NCBI RefSeq assembly: GCF_000829675.1
Contig: NZ_BBRX01000043.1
Span: forward strand, 1-34,460
Origin: Acinetobacter rudis
GTDB lineage: Bacteria; Pseudomonadota; Gammaproteobacteria; Pseudomonadales; Moraxellaceae
Length of the DNA: 34,460 bases
Direction: 5' to 3'
Position numbers and translations under genes: made by a program. The notes under the pieces were generated by a model. That model was not told the origin of the DNA and made no database searches. It saw nothing but the letters and a program-made list of their open reading frames with translations. Of this stretch, positions 26,810 to 34,460 are shown piece after piece; the stretch's first letter is position 1, and the number at the start of each line of letters is the position of its first letter.

Positions 26810-28030
26810 TTAAAACATCGACTTTAATGCCAAACTACAATCCAAATGCTTTTCAAGTTCAAAGGCCTGTGCAGTATTCACCATTTTTTTCAAATGACGC
26901 ATTTCTCGAGCAGCATTGACAGCAATCGCCGCTGTAATCAAGCCATTGCTAACGCCAAATAAAATGAAGTTTGAAAGCACGCCCGAACTCTCCATTTCAC
27001 CACGGACATACCACTGCTCGGCATCCATTGCACCCACAAACTGAAAGTTTGCACCCAATTGATCCGTCCAGAACCACGGTGCTTGCTCAGTTAAGGCATC
27101 AGCCCCCATCACATGACGTGCAAAACTTTCAGCCTGACGATTGGCATTTTCCCAACTTTCGATACGTTGCATTTGACCATCAGCCAAACGTTGTTTAGCA
27201 ACATCACCTGCAGCATAAATATCAGGATCACTGGTTTGTGCAAATTCATTGACAATAATCGCAGCATCTACTTCAAGTCCAGCATCTGTGGCTAACTGAG
27301 CATTTGCTACAATCCCAATTCCGTAAACCACTGCATCGGCCTCAAGCACTTGACCATTTTGCAGTTCAATTTTGACGATATCACCCTCAAGTTGGCAAGA
27401 AGCCATTTGCGTATTGAGTAAGATATTCACCCCGTGTTGACGATGCTGCTGTGCCATAAAGTCAGTCAACAACTGCGGTGCGCAGCGTCCCATCACACGT
27501 GGGCCTGCCTCAAGCACAGTCACCTGACAACCTCTAAACTGAGCCGATGAGGCCAATTCAAGACCAATCACACCACCACCAACCAGAACAATGCGGCGAC
27601 CAGGTTGTAATACTGGGATTAACGCCTGTGCATCTTCTAAATTACGTAAGGTGTAGACATGTTGAGCCAAAGCATCAAGCGCAGGCAGGCGACGCGCTGC
27701 ACCACCTGTTGCAATCAGCAGTTTGTCATAGGTAATACGTTCATCATTGGCCAAAACCACCTGTTTTGCCTCACGATCAATGAGACGCACAGCTTGTCCT
27801 GCGATATGTCGAACACCAAGGTCTTGCAACTTTTGTGCAGAAAGAATTTCTAATTTGGTGTTTTCTGGGTCCAAAATAGCGTCTTTTGATAAGGGTGGAC
27901 GTTCATAAGGAAGATGAACCTCATCACCTATCAATGTAACTTGACCTTGGTACTGTAGTGCACGAAGTTGTAAAATAGCATTAGCACCTGCTTGACCAGC
28001 ACCAATAATGACAATACTTTTAATGCTCAT
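26810..28030 (-). CDS. hcaD: 3-phenylpropionate/cinnamate dioxygenase, ferredoxin reductase
   Basis: This 406-residue FAD enzyme passes electrons from NADH to the Rieske ferredoxin HcaC. The FAD-binding motif is IIGAGQAGANAILQLR near the N-terminus. VHLPYERPPLSK follows, then the NADH-binding IVLVGGGVIGLELASS (about residue 150) and the second FAD contact DIYAAGDVA. Co-linear identity to E. coli HcaD extends to RIESWENANRQA and the final LALKS. It is the last gene of the operon, overlapping the end of mhpB by 11 bases, and is followed by a terminator. Its start has only a distant AGGA, which fits translation coupled to mhpB. Confidence 0.93.
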   Translation of the reverse strand: MSIKSIVIIGAGQAGANAILQLRALQYQGQVTLIGDEVHLPYERPPLSKDAILDPENTKLEILSAQKLQDLGVRHIAGQAVRLIDREAKQVVLANDERITYDKLLIATGGAARRLPALDALAQHVYTLRNLEDAQALIPVLQPGRRIVLVGGGVIGLELASSAQFRGCQVTVLEAGPRVMGRCAPQLLTDFMAQQHRQHGVNILLNTQMASCQLEGDIVKIELQNGQVLEADAVVYGIGIVANAQLATDAGLEVDAAIIVNEFAQTSDPDIYAAGDVAKQRLADGQMQRIESWENANRQAESFARHVMGADALTEQAPWFWTDQLGANFQFVGAMDAEQWYVRGEMESSGVLSNFILFGVSNGLITAAIAVNAAREMRHLKKMVNTAQAFELEKHLDCSLALKSMF

Positions 28031-29000
28031 CGACAGATTTTCCTGAAGTTAATACAGCTGAAACGATACCAAAACCCGCGATCCACTCACTGATTGCCTG
28101 ATAGCAATGGGTCGTCATTTGATAATCACCAAGTTCGCTCAAGGCAGCAAAAGCAGCCATCCAACAACGAACTTCTTGACCACCACGCCCACCCTGCTCA
28201 CGAATCTGCTGTTCAGTCATGGCCTCAATTGCAGCAAAATCAGCACGCGCGAAAATATCAAGTAAATCATGATCCCACTCTGGGTTCAGTGGCACAGCAA
28301 CACTTTGATCGCCTGCTGCCAACTTTTGTCCCACAGCAATAATTTTACCTTGACGTGCGGCACGTGCTTCTGTTGTTGGATTACGCCCAGCAATTAGAAA
28401 TTCTTCGACTTCAGGTGGTACGCTCCCCATTTGAGGTGTAGGTGGATCATGTGACAACCCTCCTGTACCTAAAATCAATACGCGTTCATTTTCAAGGTCT
28501 AAGCTTTTTATAAAACGACCTATAGCACGACCTAAAGCCACTGTACGCTGCGTTGTAGGCATTGGTGACGCTGCACTATTGATGAATACAGGAATCACAG
28601 GATAACGATCGAGTTGACCTGAACATAAGAAGTGTAAAGGCTGAGTCACGCCATGATCAGCTTGCATCCGATAAGAATAAGACAGATCAACACCATCATT
28701 GAGCACATAACGCACTAAATCTAAAGCGGTTTGTTCAGGCACATCAAGACGTCCAGGACCATAATCCCAATCGCCAGCTGCAGTTGCACGAATACCTGCG
28801 CAAAAACTTGGCATCAGATCATAGAAGAAGCCATTAAAATGGTCTGGACCAAAAGCAATAATCAGGGTCGGATCGTAATCCTTAACCTGTTGTGCCATTG
28901 TCGCAAAAGTTTCACGAACTTGTTGTTCCTGAGCTTGATTTTGTGGCTTAGCAAACTCCATTAAAGGACTGTGCGAAGCACAAATCAGTTTTACCGCCAT
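28020..29000 (-). CDS. mhpB: 2,3-dihydroxyphenylpropionate 1,2-dioxygenase (extradiol, LigB class)
   Basis: The 326-residue class III extradiol dioxygenase is close to E. coli MhpB (314). It opens the ring of 2,3-dihydroxyphenylpropionate or 2,3-dihydroxycinnamate next to the diol. Landmarks are CASHSPLMEF, FGPDHFNGFFYDLMP, the catalytic His116 in MQADHGVTQPL and His184 in GTGGLSHDPPTP, and EWIAGFG near the end. AGAGGA lies seven bases before the ATG. In E. coli this gene belongs to the separate mhp operon. Here it sits between hcaB (72-base gap) and hcaD (11-base overlap). The C-terminus is about 12 residues longer than in E. coli (VLTSGKSVDEH), and the overlap with hcaD falls in that tail. 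Confidence 0.93.
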   Translation of the reverse strand: MAVKLICASHSPLMEFAKPQNQAQEQQVRETFATMAQQVKDYDPTLIIAFGPDHFNGFFYDLMPSFCAGIRATAAGDWDYGPGRLDVPEQTALDLVRYVLNDGVDLSYSYRMQADHGVTQPLHFLCSGQLDRYPVIPVFINSAASPMPTTQRTVALGRAIGRFIKSLDLENERVLILGTGGLSHDPPTPQMGSVPPEVEEFLIAGRNPTTEARAARQGKIIAVGQKLAAGDQSVAVPLNPEWDHDLLDIFARADFAAIEAMTEQQIREQGGRGGQEVRCWMAAFAALSELGDYQMTTHCYQAISEWIAGFGIVSAVLTSGKSVDEH

Positions 29001-29072
29001 AATTGATTCCTCTATTCCCTACGGTGTCGAAACGCCGCTTCATCCATTTCGTTGACTTAAAAGCTCAAGTGC

Positions 29073-29885
29073 TTAATCTAAGAAACCAGCACGTGGTTGA
29101 CGCAAGCCACGGATTCCTAAACCACAATCGGCATTGATCAATACACCCGTCAATGGGCGATTGTTTTCACGCGATGCCAAAAGTACATAACTGCCAGTCA
29201 TGTCCTCAGGCTCAGGCAAGAACTGTAAAGGCATGCCTTCACCGATCTTGTTCATATCACGCCCATCAAGTAGACCTTTATCTTGCTGGCCCAGACTTGC
29301 TGCACCTTTGATATTGACGTTCATCCCTGATGGTGCGACAGCATTGACTCGTATTTTTGGTGCTAACTCATAAGCGAGTTCTTTCATCACCCCTACGCCT
29401 GCATGTTTCGAAGCGGTGTAAATGGGCCCACCGCCTGAAGAGTAAAGTGCTGCATTAGAAAGGGTTAATATGATTGAACCTTCAGATTGAGTCAGCGGCT
29501 CTAACGCAGCTTTTGCACCCAAAATCAGAGACTTGGTATTAATTGCCATAATCTCATCAAACGCGTTTTCTAGCTGCTCACCACTCATATGCACGATGTC
29601 GGCATAATGATCCCAAATCCCCGCATTGGCGATAAAGCAATCCAAACGACCAAAGCGTGCAACTGTTGCTTCAACCGCACGAAGGTTGTCTGCATAAATC
29701 GTTACATCACCAGCGATCGCGAGGACTTCATCACCAAAACGTTCAATCAAAGCGTCGACTTTAGCTTGGGAGCGTTGTAAAACAGACACCTTGGCACCTT
29801 CAGCCAAAAAGCGCTCAACCAACGCCAAACCCAAACCTGAACCACCACCAGTGATTAGTACGACTTGGTCTTTGACCCAGCTCAT
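29073..29885 (-). CDS. hcaB: cis-dihydrodiol dehydrogenase of the phenylpropionate/cinnamate pathway
   Basis: The 270-residue short-chain dehydrogenase has the same length as E. coli HcaB. It oxidises the cis-dihydrodiol made by HcaEFCD to the catechol, reducing NAD+. The nucleotide motif is TGGGSGLGLALVERF. The catalytic residues are Ser143 (TLSNAALY), Tyr156 and Lys160 (YTASK), and NAGIWDH is typical of ring-dihydrodiol dehydrogenases. The end, NADCGLGIRGLR, matches HcaB. The start overlaps the hcaC stop as ATGA, so translation is coupled. A 72-base gap follows before mhpB. Confidence 0.94.
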   Translation of the reverse strand: MSWVKDQVVLITGGGSGLGLALVERFLAEGAKVSVLQRSQAKVDALIERFGDEVLAIAGDVTIYADNLRAVEATVARFGRLDCFIANAGIWDHYADIVHMSGEQLENAFDEIMAINTKSLILGAKAALEPLTQSEGSIILTLSNAALYSSGGGPIYTASKHAGVGVMKELAYELAPKIRVNAVAPSGMNVNIKGAASLGQQDKGLLDGRDMNKIGEGMPLQFLPEPEDMTGSYVLLASRENNRPLTGVLINADCGLGIRGLRQPRAGFLD

Positions 29886-30214
29886 GCCGGTACTCCTGCC
29901 ATTTCTACATAAAGCGCGCCATCTTCAACCTGCACAGCGAAGGTTTGGATTGGATCAGTCGCGGGTAGACAGAGAGCTTGTCCTGTTTTTAAACAAAAAC
30001 GTGCCGAATGTAGGGGACACTCCACTGTACCATCGTCTTCTAAATAGCCCTCAGACATGGAAGCATTCCCGTGTGAACAACGGTCATTCATAGCAAAGTA
30101 TTCACCGCCATTGTTAAACACAGCTAGTGCTTCAATGCCGTTGACACCGCAATCTACTTTGATTGCTTCACCTTCATCTAATTCGCCGATTTGGCAAACA
30201 AAAATCTTTTCCAT
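29882..30214 (-). CDS. hcaC: Rieske ferredoxin of the phenylpropionate/cinnamate dioxygenase
   Basis: The 110-residue ferredoxin carries the Rieske [2Fe-2S] site as Cys46-X-His48 (RCSHGNASMSEG) and Cys66-X2-His69 (VECPLHSARF). It shuttles electrons from HcaD to the oxygenase HcaEF and is close in length to E. coli HcaC (106). Its ATG shares one base with the hcaF stop (TAATG), and its stop overlaps the hcaB start (ATGA). This tight packing suggests balanced synthesis of the four proteins. Confidence 0.94.
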   Translation of the reverse strand: MEKIFVCQIGELDEGEAIKVDCGVNGIEALAVFNNGGEYFAMNDRCSHGNASMSEGYLEDDGTVECPLHSARFCLKTGQALCLPATDPIQTFAVQVEDGALYVEMAGVPA

Positions 30215-30732
30215 TAGAAAAACACACTTAGGTTATGAGAGGTATAAGTCACCTGATCTAAGGTGATCTTGCGATTAAAAATCTGGAAACCAAGGCCACC
30301 TTCAACACGACGTAATTTGTCTAAACGCTTACCGATATAGAACGTCACATCTTTTTCTTTCTGGGTTCTATAAAGAAGATAAGCAACATGTACGTCATAC
30401 TCACCGTCAACCTCAGTTGTCTCAACACGAATGTTGGTGACCATATGGGTTGTTCGTGATGGCGGTTCTTCGGCCCAAGCCATGCCAGTTTCTAAACGCG
30501 CAACTCGACGTTCCAACAAATGTTTGTTGTCGTTAAACACCCATGTCGTTGGTAATTCAAGATGACGACGACGGTCACGTGTTTGCGCGTTTGGCGTAGT
30601 ACGTAAGGTATAAGAAATGTCCTCAGCTAAGACATCTAGCCATTCGCGGAATCTCCATTCATCAAGTAAAGCGGCTTCTTGATATAAGAATTGACTAATT
30701 TCATGGTGTAGTTCGACTGATACTTGACTCAT
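30214..30732 (-). CDS. hcaF: 3-phenylpropionate/cinnamate dioxygenase, beta subunit
   Basis: The 172-residue small subunit has the same length as E. coli HcaF and shares the segments [61 protein letters not shown] and the final TSHNLSVFF. It has the NTF2-like beta-subunit fold, has no metal site, and stabilises the alpha3beta3 oxygenase. The ATG overlaps the hcaE stop as ATGA. Confidence 0.94.
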   Translation of the reverse strand: MSQVSVELHHEISQFLYQEAALLDEWRFREWLDVLAEDISYTLRTTPNAQTRDRRRHLELPTTWVFNDNKHLLERRVARLETGMAWAEEPPSRTTHMVTNIRVETTEVDGEYDVHVAYLLYRTQKEKDVTFYIGKRLDKLRRVEGGLGFQIFNRKITLDQVTYTSHNLSVFF

Positions 30733-32096
30733 TTCATTAGCTCCTGCTCATACGCCTCAGCGGCTTTCTCGACATCTTCCCAAGTCTCGTTAATCAACAA
30801 ATCAGCCCAACGACGGTACATACCACGTGCTGCGGTTTCTGAGAAAATATAGTTGGTAATACCCGGAATACCATCTTCACGTACTTTCTCATTGCCCAAG
30901 CCCATTTCCATAATCAATGGGTTTTGACGTGCTTTATAACCACGCAGTACTTTTTGAATCTCAATCCAGTTTTCAGAGTCATCTTGCTCTAAGAAACCAG
31001 CAGGACCAAAAGCACGTGTTGCAGAACGTTCAAATGCTTCTTTGACATCTTGTGGTGCATCAGCATCCGCGATACAGAATGCCCAAACTTCAGTTTTATC
31101 TGGACCACGTGGATGCCAAATACGAAGCGTCGCAGTACCATTTAACCAAGACAACGTCGGGAACATGGTGTTATGACCTGCTAAGCGTAGTGCACGAACT
31201 TCGCCGAGACGCTCTTTTACTTCGTCATAAGTTTCGCGGAAATAATTTGCAACTTCGCCGTCCACCCAAACGTTTGCATCTGGTTTTTCAGTAAAGAAGA
31301 AACCTGAACCATGGCCACGTTGACCATATTGGATCGCATCTTTGGCAGTCTCCCAAACTGGGCGTGCTGTTTGTGCAGAACCTAATTGCTTAGAGGCGTC
31401 ATCATCAGGTTTTGCACCTAAGACTTGAATCGCAGATGCATGTGAGAACAGTGCATGATACTGGTCTGAAGCAAACTGCTCTGCTGCAAATTTCCAGTTA
31501 CAGTCAATTTCCCACTTGTGTACACCACCAATAATTTCAGTTCCACCTGGACGACGATCCAATACACCATCTAAATACCAAGCGATATCACCCATATACT
31601 CAGGTAAATCAGGTGTAGTCTCATCCCAGCAACCAAAAATTAAACCTTTGTAAGATTCAACACGGTTCACTTCGATAAGACCCCATTTTTCTTTACATGC
31701 TCCATGTGGGAAAGCACGTTCTTCAAGCGGAATATCTTTTAAACTGCCGTCTGTTCCATAAGACCAACCGTGGTATGGGCAAGTAAATGCACGTGTATTA
31801 CCACAGTCTGCATAACTTACGCGCATAGAGCGGTGACGACATTGGTTTAATAATGCTTTGATTGAGCCATCTTTTTGACGGACCACAATAATTGGGTCTT
31901 CACCCATATAGGTATTAAAGAAATCGCCAGCTTTGGGAATTTGACTCTCATGACAGAGGAATAACCAAGTACGACCGAAGACTCGCTCTAACTCAAGTTC
32001 ATAGATCGCTGGATCTGTATAAATAGAAGGGACAATACGTCCATTTTTGGCATCAACTAAACTGTCGATATTGAGGGCATCAATTCTATTTTCCAT
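30729..32096 (-). CDS. hcaE: 3-phenylpropionate/cinnamate dioxygenase, alpha subunit
   Basis: The 455-residue catalytic subunit dihydroxylates the aromatic ring of 3-phenylpropionate or cinnamate at the 2,3 positions. The Rieske site is Cys86-X-His88 (QCRHRSMRV) with Cys106-X2-His109 ([10 protein letters not shown]). The iron-binding facial triad is His214 and His219 ([10 protein letters not shown]) plus an aspartate at 372/373 (LEQDDSENW). Long stretches such as [18 protein letters not shown] and [19 protein letters not shown] match E. coli HcaE (453 residues), so the substrate call is stronger than for a generic ring hydroxylase. GGAGAG lies about five bases before the ATG. It is the first gene of the operon, divergent from hcaR. 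Confidence 0.95.
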   Translation of the reverse strand: MENRIDALNIDSLVDAKNGRIVPSIYTDPAIYELELERVFGRTWLFLCHESQIPKAGDFFNTYMGEDPIIVVRQKDGSIKALLNQCRHRSMRVSYADCGNTRAFTCPYHGWSYGTDGSLKDIPLEERAFPHGACKEKWGLIEVNRVESYKGLIFGCWDETTPDLPEYMGDIAWYLDGVLDRRPGGTEIIGGVHKWEIDCNWKFAAEQFASDQYHALFSHASAIQVLGAKPDDDASKQLGSAQTARPVWETAKDAIQYGQRGHGSGFFFTEKPDANVWVDGEVANYFRETYDEVKERLGEVRALRLAGHNTMFPTLSWLNGTATLRIWHPRGPDKTEVWAFCIADADAPQDVKEAFERSATRAFGPAGFLEQDDSENWIEIQKVLRGYKARQNPLIMEMGLGNEKVREDGIPGITNYIFSETAARGMYRRWADLLINETWEDVEKAAEAYEQELMK

Positions 32097-32214
32097 TTAA
32101 ACTCTCCATAGTATCCTCAACAAGAAAAATCAAAAAGACTCATTTTGGGATAATATGGATTTAAGCCTCATGTCTGAGAAATATATTTTATATATGCATC
32201 TATAGGTGCGGACG

Positions 32215-32242
32215 ATTATAGCGTGATAGATTTATCTCCAAA
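32215..32242 (-). promoter_or_regulatory. Predicted hcaE operon promoter
   Basis: On the minus strand TTTGGA (32242-32237) and a consensus TATAAT (32220-32215) are 16 bases apart. The -10 lies inside the first TAGGTGCG element and the start would fall near 32208, leaving a leader of about 110 bases. Confidence 0.5.
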
Positions 32243-32261
32243 TAATCAGATATGCTAGGCT

Positions 32262-32267
32262 TATAAT
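32262..32267 (+). promoter_or_regulatory. Predicted -10 box of the hcaR promoter
   Basis: A consensus TATAAT places a transcript start near 32274, within the second TAGGTGCG element. No clear -35 hexamer was seen at 16-18 bases, so the promoter may depend on an activator or be misplaced. Confidence 0.4.
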
Positions 32268-32312
32268 ATATTTAGGTGCGCTTATTTATAATAGGTCAAA
32301 TAGGATAACCAA

Positions 32313-33212
32313 ATGGAATTACGTCATCTTCGTTATTTTGTTACTGTTGCTGAAGAACTCAACTTCAGTAAAGCCGCTTTACGTTTACACACAGCCCAAC
32401 CTTCTTTAAGCCAACAAATTAAAGATTTAGAGAAACGTTTAGGCATCCAATTATTTAACCGAACTAAACGTAAGGTCGAATTAACAACTGAAGGTGAATC
32501 TTTTCTGCCCTATGCACAGTCCACTTTGTTGCAAGCAGACTTAACCATACAAAAAACCCAAAAAGTTGCTAACGAACTGAGTAACTGTTTGAGTATCAGT
32601 TTTGGCCCAGTCGCTGAGTTAAAAATTTTTCCAAACATTTTACCAAGTCTGCGCTTTGACTATCCTGACCTCAAGCTCAACCTACAAAGCATGAATGAAA
32701 TTCAGCAACAAAAAGCTTTAGAGAGTGGACAGATTGATATCGGGTTTGTGCGGGAGAACTTAACAGGGCCAGATCTGCGTAGTAGTTTATTATTTCGTGA
32801 AAAATTAATTTTCTTGCTACCAAAAACGCATCCACTTTGCCGATATGAATGTATTCCTATTCGTGAACTTGATCATGAGGCGCTGATTATTGCCTCTCCA
32901 GAACATGCACCCACCCTGCATCGCTCTGTTATGCATTTCTCAAAACAGCACAATATTAAGTTCAACTTCATCCAACATGCCGGCAATATTTTATTCAATA
33001 TCAACTCAGTAAATATGGGGTTGGGCTGCGCAATACTTCCAAACTATATTGAACCCATGATTAAAAACCACCCCAATATAGCCATTAGATCCTTAGAGGT
33101 TGAACCGCCTTTAATCGATTTATTTATGAGTTTCAACACCAAAAACAATCAAAAAAATATCGAGATATTTATTAATGCGATTCAAAATAAAAAGTTTCAG
33201 CAGCATTATTAA
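32313..33212 (+). CDS. hcaR: LysR-family regulator of the hca operon (HcaR-like)
   Basis: The 299-residue protein is close in length to E. coli HcaR (296) and shares its N-terminus MELRHLRYFV-x-VAEELNFSKAA. The winged helix-turn-helix (residues 1-60, LHTAQPSLSQQIKDLEKRLG) is followed by the effector domain, with GQIDIGFVRENL and the late motif INSVNMGLGCAILPNYI, which parallels HcaR (MNLVGMGLGVTLIPGYM). It is divergent from hcaE across a 216-base control region, the standard layout of LysR regulators and their target operons. Phenylpropionate or cinnamate is the expected inducer. It could instead be a related benzoate-type regulator, but context favours HcaR. Confidence 0.8.
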   Translation: MELRHLRYFVTVAEELNFSKAALRLHTAQPSLSQQIKDLEKRLGIQLFNRTKRKVELTTEGESFLPYAQSTLLQADLTIQKTQKVANELSNCLSISFGPVAELKIFPNILPSLRFDYPDLKLNLQSMNEIQQQKALESGQIDIGFVRENLTGPDLRSSLLFREKLIFLLPKTHPLCRYECIPIRELDHEALIIASPEHAPTLHRSVMHFSKQHNIKFNFIQHAGNILFNINSVNMGLGCAILPNYIEPMIKNHPNIAIRSLEVEPPLIDLFMSFNTKNNQKNIEIFINAIQNKKFQQHY

Positions 33213-33423
33213 TATGCCATTGAGACTATATAAAAAACAGATTGGCTGGAGTAAAAATAATATTAGTTATTTTAACCTGACTCTACCATTATCATGATCA
33301 CAGTGTATGTTGCTGAGGTTGAATATATTGCAGAACTTGGTCTTAAAATAAAGATCATTCAAAGTGAGTCATGCAATTCATTCAACTGAGTCTCAATCAT
33401 CTAGATACATGAAAGGAACTTAT

Positions 33424-34281
33424 ATGAGCGCAATGGATATCCCAAACTATCAAACAGATGCATTTTTCGGACTAGAAGATCAATGGTTAGAAACTGCACC
33501 AGGCGAATTAACCCATTACCATGAAGTTGGTGAAGGTACACCAATCTTATTTTTACATGGTTCAGGTACAGGCGTATCTGCTGCTGCAAACTGGTGGTTA
33601 AACCTGAATGATATTGCGCAAGTAGGTCACTGCTATGCCATTGATTCAATTGGTTATGGTCAATCTGTTGTTGCCCCAAATACAGCCTATGGAATTAAAG
33701 CTTGGGTAGAGCATGCAATTCGATTCTTAGATGCAAAAGGCATTGAAAAAACTTGGGTGGTTGGTAACTCACTCGGCGGTTGGTTAGCATTTCAAATGGC
33801 TCTTGATTATCCTGAGCGCTTACTCGGCATTATCTCTATGGGTACGGGTGGAGCAAAACAAACAGCAGCATTGAAACAACATTCTAATCCTGAACTTTCT
33901 CCTGCAGGGATTAAGAAGACATTAGAAATGTTTGTCGTAGATAAGAGCTTAATTACAGATGAGTTAGTTAAAGTTCGTTTTGAAGCTGCAAAAAATGACT
34001 ATGCTTCAGATCGTTTACTCGAAGTTGTTGGTGCTCGTGACCGTGATCGTTTCGAGTTCCCACTCGATTTTGAGAAAATGAAAGATATTCAGATTCCTGT
34101 ACTACTGATTCATGGCGTACAAGATGTAGTGATTCCTGTCAGCCGTAGTTGGGATATTTTAAATACTGTTCCACATGCAGATGCACATATTTTCAACCAA
34201 TGCGGCCATTGGTCACAAGTTGAAAAATCTGAAGAGTTTAACCGTATTGTTTGCAACTATTTAACTCAACACGGAATCTAG
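33424..34281 (+). CDS. Meta-cleavage-product hydrolase (alpha/beta hydrolase, MhpC/DmpD-like)
   Basis: The protein is 285 residues from the chosen start. The triad is Ser116 (VVGNSLGGW), Asp234 (HGVQDVVIP) and His262 (CGHWSQVE), and the oxyanion loop is LHGSGTGVSAAANW, the form seen in C-C bond hydrolases of meta-cleavage pathways. It would split the ring-fission product of MhpB into 2-hydroxypentadienoate and succinate or fumarate. The family core (AIDSIGYGQS, WVEHAIRFLD) is as close to DmpD-type as to MhpC-type enzymes, so I do not give a symbol. The ATG at 33424 has AAGGA six bases upstream; the frame's earlier GTG at 33364 does not. It lies downstream of hcaR, on the opposite strand to the operon. 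Confidence 0.85.
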   Translation: MSAMDIPNYQTDAFFGLEDQWLETAPGELTHYHEVGEGTPILFLHGSGTGVSAAANWWLNLNDIAQVGHCYAIDSIGYGQSVVAPNTAYGIKAWVEHAIRFLDAKGIEKTWVVGNSLGGWLAFQMALDYPERLLGIISMGTGGAKQTAALKQHSNPELSPAGIKKTLEMFVVDKSLITDELVKVRFEAAKNDYASDRLLEVVGARDRDRFEFPLDFEKMKDIQIPVLLIHGVQDVVIPVSRSWDILNTVPHADAHIFNQCGHWSQVEKSEEFNRIVCNYLTQHGI

Positions 34282-34294
34282 ACCCATCAAAATT

Positions 34295-34326
34295 TGTTAA
34301 GCCATATCTTGATATATGGCTTAACA
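34295..34326. terminator. Inverted repeat after the hydrolase gene
   Basis: A 13-bp perfect stem, TGTTAAGCCATAT / ATATGGCTTAACA, with a six-base loop lies 14 bases after the stop codon. It lacks a T-run, so it may stabilise the 3' end rather than terminate. Confidence 0.6.
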
Positions 34327-34374
34327 CTCAAATAATAACGATAAAACAGTTCGCTGTTTCTCGATCAACCTTTA

Positions 34375-34408
34375 GGCTTACTTCCCATCAAAGTAAGCCG
34401 TTTTTTTT
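34375..34408 (+). terminator. Intrinsic terminator downstream of the hydrolase gene
   Basis: GGCTTACTT / AAGTAAGCC with a CCCATCA loop is followed by G and T8. Between it and the first repeat is a small AAACAG-TTCG-CTGTTT hairpin (34344-34359). No gene is visible from 34282 to the right edge. Confidence 0.85.
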
Positions 34409-34460
34409 ATTTCTGATCATTGATCTCTTTAAGAAAACTACAACATCAATATTTCAAATA

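Larger units (their letters stand above)
32203..32290 (+). repeat. Paired direct element TAGGTGCG-N5-TTATA, 70 bp apart
   Basis: Copies at 32203-32220 (TAGGTGCGGACGATTATA) and 32273-32290 (TAGGTGCGCTTATTTATA) share 8 plus 5 bases at the same spacing and orientation. They are separated by exactly 70 bases start to start in the hcaE-hcaR gap. The first copy lies in a dyad CTATA-N12-TATAG (32200-32221). A regulator-binding pair, most simply for HcaR, is inferred. Confidence 0.6.

Noticed and set aside
33364..33423. GTG start 20 codons upstream for the C-C hydrolase
   Set aside because: It has no ribosome-binding site and an atypical N-terminus; AAGGA is well placed for the ATG at 33424.
1..34460. 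Defence system, prophage, insertion sequence, CRISPR or tRNA genes
   Set aside because: I looked for transposase motifs, regular repeat-spacer arrays, tRNA-like cloverleafs and phage genes and found none.

Overview
The window is a chromosomal segment of a low-GC gammaproteobacterium, most probably an Acinetobacter (Moraxellaceae). The support is AT-rich codon use, typical Pseudomonadales housekeeping genes (slyX/uup, asd, truA, leuCDB, infA, rppH-ptsP, a DUF2789 protein) and Acinetobacter-like small proteins. The species cannot be fixed from sequence alone. I saw no tRNA or rRNA gene, insertion sequence, prophage or CRISPR array.

Positions 1-9400: the start of an unidentified minus-strand gene; slyX divergent from the ABC-F ATPase uup; an LpxL-type lipid A acyltransferase followed by a GT4 glycosyltransferase (cell-surface lipooligosaccharide); a membrane-anchored endonuclease/exonuclease/phosphatase-fold protein; asd (lysine/threonine/methionine/peptidoglycan precursor branch); a type I-like asparaginase; and truA.

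Positions 9400-23360: an AraC-type regulator, infA, an LprI-like periplasmic protein, and the leucine operon leuC-leuD-(lipoprotein)-leuB on the minus strand. Next come a 71-residue DUF2061-like membrane protein behind a strong Fur-box match, a LysR regulator, a DUF2789 protein and a HAD-IB phosphatase. These are followed by rppH and ptsP (RNA 5'-end processing and nitrogen PTS), a two-cluster ferredoxin three bases after trhP/yegQ (tRNA wobble-uridine hydroxylation), and a small basic protein whose frame runs through a terminator-like hairpin.

Positions 23360-34460: a clade-3-like catalase, a metallo-beta-lactamase-fold hydrolase, and a catabolic island. The island is hcaE-hcaF-hcaC-hcaB-mhpB-hcaD on the minus strand, a divergent HcaR-like LysR regulator, and a meta-cleavage-product hydrolase. 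Together these genes can take 3-phenylpropionate or cinnamate through ring dihydroxylation, rearomatisation, extradiol cleavage and C-C hydrolysis. In E. coli the same steps are split between the separate hca and mhp clusters; here the ring-cleavage gene sits inside the hca operon. The genes for the later steps (mhpD, mhpF, mhpE) and a transporter are not in the window. Note that the published Acinetobacter baylyi hca genes (hydroxycinnamate-CoA route) are a different, unrelated set with the same name.

The most interesting signals are the hybrid hca/mhp operon, a pair of matched elements 70 bp apart at its control region, the Fur box before the DUF2061 gene, the small basic protein with its overlapping terminator, and an asparaginase in the place where related genomes keep fimV.
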